A stretch of 64,000 bases of DNA from CAZPUI01 sp964415525 (GTDB lineage Bacteria > Acidobacteriota > Holophagae > Holophagales > Holophagaceae). The position numbers and the translations under genes were made by a program. A model generated the notes under the pieces. The model searched no databases, was not told the DNA's origin, and worked only from the letters and a program-made list of their open reading frames with translations. The DNA lies in contig CAYQAS010000003.1 in the NCBI GenBank assembly GCA_964415525.1, forward strand, positions 1-64,000, written 5' to 3'. This document shows, piece after piece, positions 18,417 through 26,456 of the stretch (positions are counted from its first letter, which is position 1; each line of letters begins with the position of its first letter).

Positions 18417-18841
18417 GTGCCCCGGCGGGATTCCGCTGGCCCTGGGAGGTGCGGGTGGAGCGTCCATTCGAGCCAGCCCGCCCACTCTGTTTGCGAAGAG
18501 TCGGCACCGTCCCTGATCCCCATTTCATGCGCTCGGAGGGCGATTCGCGTATTTCGAGGTTCCTTCATTTCAACGAATGGCGTGTTCAGGCTGAGGTTGG
18601 CCGATCACCAGGACGCGTGACATCCGCGAGTCCTGCCATGAGCGATGGATCGCGCCTCCTGGGTTCCGGGCGGCATTGGTCTGGGGCAGGACGTAGGAAT
18701 GTCGGAGCGAGGCACCCGTCTGTATCAAAGTGGTCTGTGCCGGTCTGGGGGTGACTTTGGTGTGAAGTGGTCTGCGAAGGCCTGCGTAACTGAGGCGGGT
18801 TTGCTGGAATCACACCCGAATTGGGCCTACTTTTGGGGCGC
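18417..18841. other. Intergenic region upstream of the MocR regulator
   Basis: These 425 bases contain no supported gene. The 3' part carries four copies of a GGTCTG core (listed separately as a regulatory site). The rest shows no RNA gene or terminator that I can recognise. Confidence 0.5.
18677..18774 (+). promoter_or_regulatory. Cluster of TGGTCTG boxes, probable MocR operator
   Basis: AAGTGGTCTG occurs at 18728-18737 and again at 18765-18774, 37 bases apart. A CGGTCTG copy lies between (18741-18747) and a further TGGTCTG at 18677-18683. MocR/GntR regulators bind direct repeats, and the reported PdxR operator consensus (AAAGTGGW-type, recalled rather than looked up) resembles the first copy. 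The boxes lie 68-165 bases upstream of the MocR gene, consistent with autoregulation and possibly ilvE control. Confidence 0.6.
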
Positions 18842-20296
18842 ATGATGAGTCCAGCCCCCCTCAATCCCACGGCGCCCAGCCCCCTCTACCTGCAGCTTCA
18901 GCGGGCCCTGCGCACGCTCATCCAGCAGGGGGAGTGGCAGCCGGGGATGCGTCTGCCCGCGGTGCCGCAGCTCAGCCAGCGCTTCAACGTCCATCGCCTG
19001 ACGGTGCTCAAGGCCCTGGCGGGACTGAAACGAACGGGTTGGATTCAGACGGTGCACGGCCGGGGCAGCTTCGTGAATGACCGCCTGCCGGAAGTGCCCG
19101 CCATCCTGGAACCCGAAGCGTTCCCCTTTGAGGGGTCTGAGCTGCGGGTGCGAGAAGATGCGCTGGGTCCCTGGCTCGGTGAGACCCTGGGACGAGCCCA
19201 GAACCGCGAACTGCTCAGCTTCAGCGCGGCCTTCCCGCCGTCCGACCTGCTGCCCTTTGAGACCCTGCGCCGCCTCTACACCCGCACGATGCGCGAACTG
19301 GGACCGGAAGCCTGGGCCTACACCTCCCCCGCGGGCTACCCGCCGTACCTCCAGGCAGTGCGGGACTGGCTGGCCTCCGAAGGCGAACCCATTCCCGAAG
19401 GCTGGGGCATCCGCGCCACGCCGGGCGCCCAGTCCGCCCTGGCGTCGGTGCTGGAAACTTTCACGCTGCCTGGGGACCGGATCCTCGTGGAGAGCCCCTG
19501 CTACGTGGGTTTCCTGGCGCTGATCCGGGCCATGGGCCGCGAGGCGGTGCCGGTGCCCGTGGACCGGGCCGGTCTGCATCCCGATCGCCTGGCCTCCGCC
19601 CTCCAGAAGGGCGACGCCAAGCTGCTCTTCACCGTGTCGACCTTCCACAATCCGACCGGGCTGACCTACAGCCGGGCTCGGCGCGAGCGGGTGCTGGCCC
19701 TGACCCGGCAGCACGGGGTGCTGTTGGTGGAGGACGACACCTATCACGACCTGCGTTTCACAGGCATCTCCATCCCCTCGTTCCGAATGTTGCCGGAGGC
19801 GGATCACGTGGTGCACGTGGGTTCCTTCTCCAAGAGCCTAGCTGCCGGGCTGCGTCTCGGCTATGTGGTGGCCCAGGAGCCGCTGTTGGCGCGGATGTCC
19901 CTAGTGCAGGAGGTCCACACCGTGGCCCTCCCGGCCCTGTCCCAGGCGGTGGTGGCCCACCTGCTGGAGAGCGGCGGCTACAAGCGGCACCTCGTCAAGC
20001 TGCGGCGCGCCCTCCGGGAACGTCGGGACGCCATGCTTGAAGCGCTCCACAAGCACTTCCCCAAGGATGCCGAAATCAGCGAACCCAAGGGCGGCATGCA
20101 CCTCTGGGTGGTGATGCCCGAGGACGTCAATACCGTGGACCTCCTCCAGGAGGCGGTTCGCCACGGCCTCGCCTTCGCGCCGGGGCCGCTCTTCTTCGCG
20201 GACGGTCGCGGCACCAACTGCCTCCGCCTGAACTTCTCCACCCACGCCCCCGATGTCACCCGGGACGCCATCGCGCGCCTTGGGAAGTTGATCTAG
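18842..20296 (+). CDS. MocR-family regulator (GntR HTH fused to aminotransferase domain)
   Basis: A 484-residue protein with an N-terminal GntR winged helix (PLYLQLQRALRTLIQQGEW then QRFNVHRLTVLKALAGL) and a C-terminal fold-type I aminotransferase domain. The PLP-binding lysine is K331 in GSFSKSLAAGLRLGY, so it should bind PLP. Members respond to PLP or amino-acid-derived ligands and often control vitamin B6, GABA or amino-acid genes. It lies 24 bases upstream of ilvE on the same strand, suggesting co-transcription and a possible role in branched-chain amino-acid control. ATG 18842 or 18845 could serve as start. Confidence 0.92.
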   Translation: MMSPAPLNPTAPSPLYLQLQRALRTLIQQGEWQPGMRLPAVPQLSQRFNVHRLTVLKALAGLKRTGWIQTVHGRGSFVNDRLPEVPAILEPEAFPFEGSELRVREDALGPWLGETLGRAQNRELLSFSAAFPPSDLLPFETLRRLYTRTMRELGPEAWAYTSPAGYPPYLQAVRDWLASEGEPIPEGWGIRATPGAQSALASVLETFTLPGDRILVESPCYVGFLALIRAMGREAVPVPVDRAGLHPDRLASALQKGDAKLLFTVSTFHNPTGLTYSRARRERVLALTRQHGVLLVEDDTYHDLRFTGISIPSFRMLPEADHVVHVGSFSKSLAAGLRLGYVVAQEPLLARMSLVQEVHTVALPALSQAVVAHLLESGGYKRHLVKLRRALRERRDAMLEALHKHFPKDAEISEPKGGMHLWVVMPEDVNTVDLLQEAVRHGLAFAPGPLFFADGRGTNCLRLNFSTHAPDVTRDAIARLGKLI

Positions 20297-20320
20297 TTCC
20301 CCACACCCGTAGGAGCTTCC

Positions 20321-21433
20321 ATGTCTGACCGTTTCAGCATCACCCTCGCCGAGCCCCGCGTCTCCGACGCCGAACGCGCCGAGCGTATGAAGGACCTCGC
20401 CTTCGGCAAGGCCTTCTCCGAGCACATGGTGGTCATTCCCTACGCCGATGGCGTGTGGGGCAAGGGCGAGCTGAAGCCCTACGGTCCTCTCAGCCTCGAC
20501 CCGGCGGCCAACGTGCTGCACTACGGCCAGGCGATCTTCGAGGGCTTCAAGGCCTACCGCCAGGCGGATGGCGGCGTGAACTGCTTCCGCCCCGAGGCCA
20601 ATGCCCGCCGTTTCAACCAGAGCGCCGCCCGCCTCGCCATGCCCGAGATTCCTGAGGCCCTCTTCGTGGAAGCCGCGGACCTGCTTCTGAGCGTGGATCA
20701 CCCCTGGGTGCCCGAGACCCTGGATGCCGAGGGCCTCAAGGACCAGAGCTACTACTTCCGCCCCTTCATGATCGGCACCGGTCACGAGCTGGGGGTGAAG
20801 GCGGCCAGCGAGTACCTCTTCATCCTCATCGGCGGCCCGGCGGGCCCCTACTTCAAGGAGGGCATCAAGCCCGTGACCATCTGGGTGGAGGAGGACTATG
20901 TCCGCGCCGTCCGCGGGGGCACCGGCTCTGCCAAGTGTGCCGGCAACTACGCCGCCAGCCTCCTTCCCGGCAAGGCCGCCAACGCCAAGGGCTGCAGCCA
21001 GGTGCTCTACCTGGACGCCCAGGAACGCACCTACCTCGAGGAGCTGGGCGGCATGAACGTCTTCCTCATCTTCGAGGAGAACGGCCAGCCCGTCGTCCAC
21101 ACCCCCGAGAAGACCGGCACGATCCTGGAAGGCATCACCCGCGAGAGCCTGCTGCGCCTGGCTTCCGAGGAACTCGGCCTGAAGGTGGTGGAGCGCCGCA
21201 TCGCCCTGAGCGACATCAAGGCCGGCATCGACAACGGCACCCTGAAGGAGGCCTTCGCCTGCGGCACCGCCGCCGTCGTGAGCCCCATCGGCACCCTGCG
21301 CACCGCCAACGGCGACTGGGTCATCAACGGTGGCGAAGTGGGCCCCCTCGCCATGAAGATCCGCGCCACCCTGCTGGACATCCAGTACGGTCGCGTGGCC
21401 GACAAGCGCGGTTGGACCCACAAGATCCGCTAG
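20321..21433 (+). CDS. ilvE: Branched-chain amino acid aminotransferase
   Basis: A 370-residue class IV PLP aminotransferase of the larger (type II, eukaryote-like) BCAT group, reversibly transferring amino groups between 2-oxoglutarate and Val/Leu/Ile keto acids. The PLP lysine is K205 in GGTGSAKCAGNYA. The N-terminal 'LHYGQAIFEGFKAY' and the C-terminal 'EAFACGTAAVVSPIG' (phosphate-binding) are intact. An AGGAG site precedes the ATG. Together with the upstream MocR gene and a strong terminator downstream it forms a two-gene unit. Confidence 0.96.
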   Translation: MSDRFSITLAEPRVSDAERAERMKDLAFGKAFSEHMVVIPYADGVWGKGELKPYGPLSLDPAANVLHYGQAIFEGFKAYRQADGGVNCFRPEANARRFNQSAARLAMPEIPEALFVEAADLLLSVDHPWVPETLDAEGLKDQSYYFRPFMIGTGHELGVKAASEYLFILIGGPAGPYFKEGIKPVTIWVEEDYVRAVRGGTGSAKCAGNYAASLLPGKAANAKGCSQVLYLDAQERTYLEELGGMNVFLIFEENGQPVVHTPEKTGTILEGITRESLLRLASEELGLKVVERRIALSDIKAGIDNGTLKEAFACGTAAVVSPIGTLRTANGDWVINGGEVGPLAMKIRATLLDIQYGRVADKRGWTHKIR

Positions 21434-21453
21434 GCCGACACCTTCGTTCTGAG

Positions 21454-21479
21454 ACGCCCCGCCTTTCGGCGGGGCGTTT
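21454..21479 (+). terminator. Rho-independent terminator after ilvE
   Basis: A perfect 10-base stem, ACGCCCCGCC (21454-21463) with GGCGGGGCGT (21468-21477), with a TTTC loop and a short T-run, lies 20 bases beyond the ilvE stop. Confidence 0.92.
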
Positions 21480-21600
21480 GCTTGGCGCCGCTTGCGAGCC
21501 ATTCCAGACCAGTCCGACGCCCCTTAGCGCCAGTGGTCCGCCGCCCCATTCCCCGACCAACCCTTGCGCCCCAGCATGGGATCCTCATGTTGGAGGTCCC

Positions 21601-22629
21601 ATGAAGCTCGCCACCAGCGCCCTGCGGCGCCTGGACGCCCACCCGCTCCTTGCGTTGCTGCCGCCCTTGCTGCTTGCCGTTCTCTGTTTCATGCCCTGGG
21701 ATTGGCGCTTCGTGGCCACCGGCTTCCGGATGGACGAGGTGGAGCCCTGGATCGTGGATCTGGCCCGCAAGCAGAGCATCAACCTGGCGGATCCGACGGC
21801 GTGGCCGAGCCACCTGGGCACCGCCCTGCGCTATGCCGTGTTGCCCCTGACGGCGGTGCTGGGGGCGTGGGGTCTGTCCCGGCTCCGGAACCGCCTCGCC
21901 CTAATCCTGGGATGGCCCGGCTTCGCAGGACTTCTGGCGGCGTTGGCCTGGTGGCTCCTGCCGGAACCGTCCGGGCCGATGTGGCAGACCGAAGTCGCGG
22001 TGTGGGGCGGATGGGTGCGCACGAGCATGTTGCGTCCGGAACTCCGGCTCGCCGCCGCCGGTCAATTCGTCGTCCTGGCGGGGATCCTCGCAGGGCTGTT
22101 CGGCTACCTGCGGATGCGGGCGCGCCTGAAGGAGAGCCAGGATCTGGCGCTGCGGGCGCGACTGGCGCCCCACTTCCTCCTAAACAGCTTCAACACCCTC
22201 ATCGCTCAGATCGAGGAATCTCCTCGGGAGGCGGCGGCCACGGTGCCCCTGCGACAGGAACTGTCCTTCGCCGAGGACCTCCTGGCCCTGGCCCGGGACC
22301 GCTTCGGGGCACGCCTCACGGTGGTGATCGACGTGCCAGAGGAACTGCTAGAGCGGGAACTGCCCGTGCTGGGCCTCCAGGTGCTCGTGGAGAACGCCCT
22401 CAGACATGGCATCGAGCCCCGCAAAGCCGGTGGCCGGGTGCGCATCGAGGCCCGGGCGGAGGGCAAGGGCCTGTGGGTGGCGGTGGAGGATCCCGGCAAC
22501 GGCACGCCGGGGGAAGTCGGCTCGGGGACGAGCCTGGACGCGCTGCGCCAGAGGATGCGCAAGCCGGAGGACCTGGACATGGAAGGCATTCCCGGTGGCT
22601 TCCGGGTCAGCTTCGTCTGGCGGGGGTGA
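21601..22629 (+). CDS. LytS-type sensor histidine kinase
   Basis: A 342-residue inner-membrane sensor kinase. About four hydrophobic segments fill residues 15-170, followed by a His_kinase (LytS/YehU) domain with H191 in LAPHFLLNSFNTL and a C-terminal ATPase with N box VLVENALRHGIEPR and 'VEDPGNGTPG'. The ATG is preceded by GGAGG. LytS-class kinases usually phosphorylate a LytTR response regulator. The next gene, four bases downstream, has a LytTR domain but no receiver and is out of frame, so the usual partner may be broken. Confidence 0.9.
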   Translation: MKLATSALRRLDAHPLLALLPPLLLAVLCFMPWDWRFVATGFRMDEVEPWIVDLARKQSINLADPTAWPSHLGTALRYAVLPLTAVLGAWGLSRLRNRLALILGWPGFAGLLAALAWWLLPEPSGPMWQTEVAVWGGWVRTSMLRPELRLAAAGQFVVLAGILAGLFGYLRMRARLKESQDLALRARLAPHFLLNSFNTLIAQIEESPREAAATVPLRQELSFAEDLLALARDRFGARLTVVIDVPEELLERELPVLGLQVLVENALRHGIEPRKAGGRVRIEARAEGKGLWVAVEDPGNGTPGEVGSGTSLDALRQRMRKPEDLDMEGIPGGFRVSFVWRG

Positions 22630-22632
22630 GCC

Positions 22633-23215
22633 ATGCGTCGTCCGTTGATGATCTGCCTAATCGCACCACTGCTGCTGGCCCAGTCCCGGCGTGTCGCCGC
22701 TCGAAACGAGACCGTGTGGGAGGCGGGGCGCCCGGTGCTGAGCTCTTGGGAGGCTCCGGGGTACAGGTTCGGCTTGCATCTCGAGCATCCGACCTGGGGA
22801 CAACTGGAGGCTCCCAAGGTACTGTGGGAACTGGATTCCCTGCGTCTCTGGAAGGGGGTGGCCTGGGTTCACGGTACCCGCCACCACCCAGCTCTCACGC
22901 GGTTTCGCGCCGTACCCGGCCACGGGCCTGCTGCGTCCCGAGGACGTCGAAGCCCTCGTCGCGGATCTGGGTGACTGCGTGGCCTGGACCTGTGACGGCC
23001 CCCAGCGGGTGGATGGCGCCCTGGCCCACTGGGAGGAGCGCTTGCGCGCCCACCGCTTCCTGCGCGTGAACCGCCACATCCTCGTAAACCTGGAGCGGGT
23101 GCGGGAGGTGACGGATGGAGATGAGGTGGTGCTGCCGAGTGGGCGCTTGCCGGTGTCGCGGCGGCGGCGGGAGGACTTGCTGAAGGGCCTGGGGCTGGGG
23201 GGCAGAAACGCGTGA
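22633..23215 (+). pseudogene. LytTR DNA-binding regulator, frame-disrupted and lacking a receiver
   Basis: Two consecutive frames share this span. The first (22633-22974) begins MRRPLMICLIAPLLLAQ, resembling a signal peptide, and continues into an unrecognised sequence. The second frame, open from before 22885 to 23215, encodes a LytTR domain: 'LLRPEDVEALVADLGD', then RAHRFLRVNRHILVNLERVREV. The only standard start in the second frame is a GTG at 22979, which would truncate the LytTR domain. A +1 frame change near 22890 would join the two parts, but no receiver domain would exist even then. Position four bases after the LytS kinase is that of a cognate regulator. Sequencing error is possible. 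Confidence 0.6.
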
Positions 23216-23296
23216 AGTTACACGACCGTTGGGCCGCCTTCATGCCCATCGGCATCCCAGATCCATTGGGGCCCTGCGCCCCGACCCAGGTGAACC

Positions 23297-24265
23297 TTGT
23301 CCGTTGCCGCTTCCGCCCTCCAGAATCTTGCCAGTCCGGCCGTGCTCTTCTTCCTGCTGGGGGTGGCCGCGAGCCGTGTGCGCTCGGATCTGGAGGTGCC
23401 GCCGCCGGTGTCCAAGGCCCTGAGCCTATATCTGGTGTTCGCCATCGGGTTTCGGGGCGGGGCCGAGTTGGCTTCGGATCATGGGGGCACTTCGGTCTGG
23501 ATCCTGCTGCCCCTGGCCCTCGCGCTGGCGGTCGGCACGGTGGCGGGCGCCTTCGGCCTGCTGCGCCTGTTGGCTCGCAAGGTCGACTGCGTCGATCATG
23601 CGGCGGTGGCGGCCCATTACGGCAGCGTGAGCGTGGCGACCTTCGCCGCAGGCAGTGCCTATCTGGCGGATCGCGGGCTGGTCACGGACGGCAGCCTGCT
23701 GGTGCTCCTGGCGGCGATGGAAGTTCCGGGCATCCTGCTGGCCCTGAGCATCGGGCTGCGGGCGAACCGCGCCGGGCGGGACGGGATGCCCTGGCACGAA
23801 CTCCTCACCAGTGCGCCGCTCCTCCTGCTCGTGGGAAGCATGCTGGTGGGGCTCCTGAGCGCTGAAAGGGGCCGTGCCTCCCTGCAGCCCGTGGTGGAGG
23901 GGGTCTTCCCGGGCCTGCTCTGCCTCTTCCTGCTGGACATGGGCGTGGTGGCGGGTCGTCGCCTGAATGCCTTCCGGGAGGCGGGGTTCGGGATCCTGGC
24001 CTTCGGGGTGGCGATGCCCTTGCTGGGCGGCGCCCTCGGGCTCCTTGGGGCCCACCTCGCGGGTCTGGACGTGGCGGGGCGCACCCTGGCGGCGTTGCTC
24101 GCCGGCAGCGCCTCCTACATCGCGGGCCCGGCTGCCGTCCGCCAGGCCCTGCCCAGTGCGAACCTGGGGCTCAGCCTGGGGCTGGCCCTCGGCATCACCT
24201 TCCCCTTCAATGTGCTGGTGGGCATTCCCCTCTGGCATGCCCTGAGTCAGTGGCTGGGAGCCTGA
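23297..24265 (+). CDS. sbtA: Sodium-dependent bicarbonate transporter SbtA
   Basis: A 322-residue inner-membrane protein with about ten hydrophobic helices in two inverted halves. Family-typical segments include 'ASPAVLFFLLGVAA', 'AIGFRGGAEL', 'AAHYGSVSVATFAAG', and 'AGSASYIAGPAAVRQALP' in the second half. SbtA imports bicarbonate with sodium; it is best known in cyanobacteria but occurs widely. The start is TTG 23297, with AGGTGA just upstream. sbtB follows after 12 bases, which strongly supports the assignment. Confidence 0.9.
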   Translation: MSVAASALQNLASPAVLFFLLGVAASRVRSDLEVPPPVSKALSLYLVFAIGFRGGAELASDHGGTSVWILLPLALALAVGTVAGAFGLLRLLARKVDCVDHAAVAAHYGSVSVATFAAGSAYLADRGLVTDGSLLVLLAAMEVPGILLALSIGLRANRAGRDGMPWHELLTSAPLLLLVGSMLVGLLSAERGRASLQPVVEGVFPGLLCLFLLDMGVVAGRRLNAFREAGFGILAFGVAMPLLGGALGLLGAHLAGLDVAGRTLAALLAGSASYIAGPAAVRQALPSANLGLSLGLALGITFPFNVLVGIPLWHALSQWLGA

Positions 24266-24277
24266 GATGGTGATGAC

Positions 24278-24589
24278 ATGGTGACGACGAGCGCGCGCAG
24301 CAAGCTGGAGTTCTTCCTGGAACACCGCCTCCTGGACCGCCTACTCACGCTCCTGCAGAAGCAGGGCGTGAAGGGCTGGACGGTGATCGCGGCGGAGCAG
24401 GGACGGGGCGGCCACGGCATCTGGTTCGGGGGTGAGCCGACGGGCGTCGCCGAGCACGCCCAGGTCATCACCGTCTGCCGGGACGAGATCGCCGAGCACG
24501 TGCTCGAAGCCGTCGCCCCGGAGCTCGAACCCTTGGGGATGATCGTGCTGCGCAGCCGCGTCGAGGTGCTGAGGGCGGAACGCTTCTAA
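24278..24589 (+). CDS. sbtB: PII-like protein SbtB
   Basis: A 103-residue PII-fold protein that regulates SbtA by binding adenine nucleotides such as AMP or cAMP in studied homologues. The sequence has the PII beta-alpha-beta arrangement ('KGWTVIAAEQGRG' followed by the T-loop region 'GHGIWFGGEP', then 'AQVITVCRDEIAEHVLEAV' and the final strand 'GMIVLRSRVEVLRAERF'). It lacks the C-terminal Cys-x-Pro-x-x-Cys R-loop seen in some cyanobacterial SbtB proteins. Adjacent to sbtA. A degenerate copy of its 3' end lies 12.8 kb downstream. Confidence 0.87.
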   Translation: MVTTSARSKLEFFLEHRLLDRLLTLLQKQGVKGWTVIAAEQGRGGHGIWFGGEPTGVAEHAQVITVCRDEIAEHVLEAVAPELEPLGMIVLRSRVEVLRAERF

Positions 24590-24815
24590 GGACAGGGAGC
24601 GGGTCTCGGCGCTCCATCCGGGCCAGGGGAAGCATCTGGAAGGACATCTCGTAGGATGGATCCATGGCGCGTGAGAGCTCGGTTTTCGGAACAGCTTCGG
24701 ATGGGGATAAGGGACCGGTGACGGGGAGTCGCGGTCGACGGAATCCCGATGAGGGGCTGGAGAAGGGGCACAGGTATCCAAGCGTCCCGGAGTGCTTCCA
24801 CGGAGCGGCCCAGGG

Positions 24816-26180
24816 ATGAGCGCACCGATGTTCCTCCTCGCGGGCACCCACTCGGGTTGCGGCAAATCCACGGTGGCGGCGGGATTGCTGCGTGCCTACC
24901 GCCACCAGGGGCTGACCATCGCCCCCTTCAAGACCGGGCCGGACTACCTGGATCCCATGCTGCACGGGGTGGCTGCCGGGCGGCGCTCCTGGAACCTGGA
25001 TGGCTTCTTCCAGGACGATGACGGCCTTCGGGAGACCGTCGCTCGGGGTGGGGCAGGGGCGGATCTCGCGTTGCTGGAAGGCGTCATGGGCCTCTTCGAT
25101 GGCTCGGATCCCGTCACCTTCCAGGGGTCGGGCGCGGATCTCGCCCGGCGCCTGGGCCTGCCTGTGGTGCTGGTGGTGGATGGCGGGGGCGTCGGTGGCA
25201 GCGTGGCCGCCACCGTCCTGGGGCATGCCCGCCTCTGGCCGGATCTCGATCTGGCGGGCGTGATTCTCAACCGCCTGGGCAGCCTTCGGCACTTCGAGCT
25301 TCAGCGGGCCGCCATCGAAGCCTACACCGGCGTCCAGGTGCTGGGATGGATCCCCAAACGGAAGGACTGGTGCCTGCCGGAGCGCCACCTGGGCATCCAT
25401 CAGCCCCACGAAGTGCCGGGCATGGACGAGGCTCTAGACCGTCTGGCTGCGGGGCTTTCGGAGACCGTGGATCTGGCGCGGATCAGGACCCTGGCGCGCC
25501 CGGTGACGCCGCTTCCGCGGATCGAGGCCGCTCCCGCGGGCGATCTGCCTGTGGCCCTGGGGCGGGACGAGGCCTTCGCCTTCACCTACGCCGACACCCT
25601 GGACCGTTTGGAGCGTCTGGGGGTGCGCTGGGTGCCCTTCTCCCCCCTGCGGGAACGCCTGCCCGAAGGCGTCGCGGGGCTCTATCTGCCCGGCGGCTAT
25701 CCCGAATTGCATGCCGCGACCTTCGCCGCCAACACCCCGCTCCACGCGGATCTGCGGGAGGCCCATGCCGCCGGCATGCCCATCTTTGCCGAATGCGGCG
25801 GCTACATGGCCCTGGGGGAGGCCCTGGTGGACCTGGAGGGGCGCACGCACACCATGGCCGGCGTCCTTCCAGGGCGCTTCCGCATGACCGAGCGGCTTCA
25901 GTCCTTCGGCTACAAGCGCCTGCGCTTGCTGCGGGACGGGCTCCTGGGCACCGCCGGAGAAAAGGGCCTGGCCCACGAGTTCCACCACAGCGTGCGGGAG
26001 GGCGAGCCGTCCTCACCCGCGTGGCGCGCCGAGAACCTGCGGGGGGATGGCGCCGCCGAAGGCCATGTCCACGGCCATCTGCTGGCGAGCTACGCGCACC
26101 TGCATTTTGGCGCGCAGCCCCGCTGGGCCGAGGCCTGGGTGCACAGCATGCGGGCTTGGTTCGCGAACGTTCCCTGCTAA
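24816..26180 (+). CDS. cbiA: Cobyrinate a,c-diamide synthase
   Basis: CbiA amidates the a and c side chains of (cobalt) cobyrinic acid using ATP and glutamine. The N-terminal P-loop GTHSGCGKST and 'KTGPDYLDPMLH' form the dethiobiotin-synthetase-like domain. The C-terminal class I-like glutaminase has the nucleophile Cys in FAECGGYM and 'GYKRLRLL'. The 454-residue length is normal. ATG 24816 starts the P-loop domain directly. It precedes the cobalamin riboswitch, so unlike the rest of the pathway it is not transcribed under that element unless by read-through from upstream. Confidence 0.96.
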   Translation: MSAPMFLLAGTHSGCGKSTVAAGLLRAYRHQGLTIAPFKTGPDYLDPMLHGVAAGRRSWNLDGFFQDDDGLRETVARGGAGADLALLEGVMGLFDGSDPVTFQGSGADLARRLGLPVVLVVDGGGVGGSVAATVLGHARLWPDLDLAGVILNRLGSLRHFELQRAAIEAYTGVQVLGWIPKRKDWCLPERHLGIHQPHEVPGMDEALDRLAAGLSETVDLARIRTLARPVTPLPRIEAAPAGDLPVALGRDEAFAFTYADTLDRLERLGVRWVPFSPLRERLPEGVAGLYLPGGYPELHAATFAANTPLHADLREAHAAGMPIFAECGGYMALGEALVDLEGRTHTMAGVLPGRFRMTERLQSFGYKRLRLLRDGLLGTAGEKGLAHEFHHSVREGEPSSPAWRAENLRGDGAAEGHVHGHLLASYAHLHFGAQPRWAEAWVHSMRAWFANVPC

Positions 26181-26186
26181 GGTAGG

Positions 26187-26366
26187 TTTTTCGACACCGT
26201 CATGGGTGTTCGGGAAGCCGGTGAGAGTCCGGCACTGCCCCGCAACGGTAAGCGACGCATCCACGCAGCACGGATGCGCGGCCTGAAGCCGAGATCACTG
26301 GGAAACCGGGAAGACCTCGGGGGTTTCATCTGAAACCAGCCACTCGCAAGTCCGGAGACCGGCCCA
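26187..26366 (+). ncRNA. Cobalamin (adenosylcobalamin) riboswitch
   Basis: The conserved core GCCGGTGAGAGTCCGGCACT, then GCCCCGCAACGGTAAG, lies at 26217-26251, and the B12-box-like AAGTCCGGAGACCGGCC at 26348-26364. Variable hairpins fill the middle. These are the hallmarks of the class. It sits between cbiA and the CobA fusion gene, about 90 bases before its start. A downstream CCCGC/GCGGG pairing (about 26379-26395) may be part of the expression platform. Binding of adenosylcobalamin should repress the downstream biosynthesis and cobalt-transport genes. Confidence 0.93.
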
Positions 26367-26456
26367 CGACTTGATTCCCCCGCCGAGGGTGCGGGAGGTC
26401 GCCGGATCGGTCCCCCGTCCAGCGTCTTCTGCCCACCGGCCACTCCGAGGGCGAGG

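Noticed and set aside
14781..18485. Very long minus-strand frame opposite the Ig lipoprotein and DMT transporter genes
   Set aside because: It has Gly/Arg/His-rich low-information sequence mirroring the repeats on the plus strand, crosses a strong terminator, and has no domain matches.
24590..24815. Second cobalamin riboswitch before cbiA
   Set aside because: Neither the conserved core nor a B12 box could be found in this gap.
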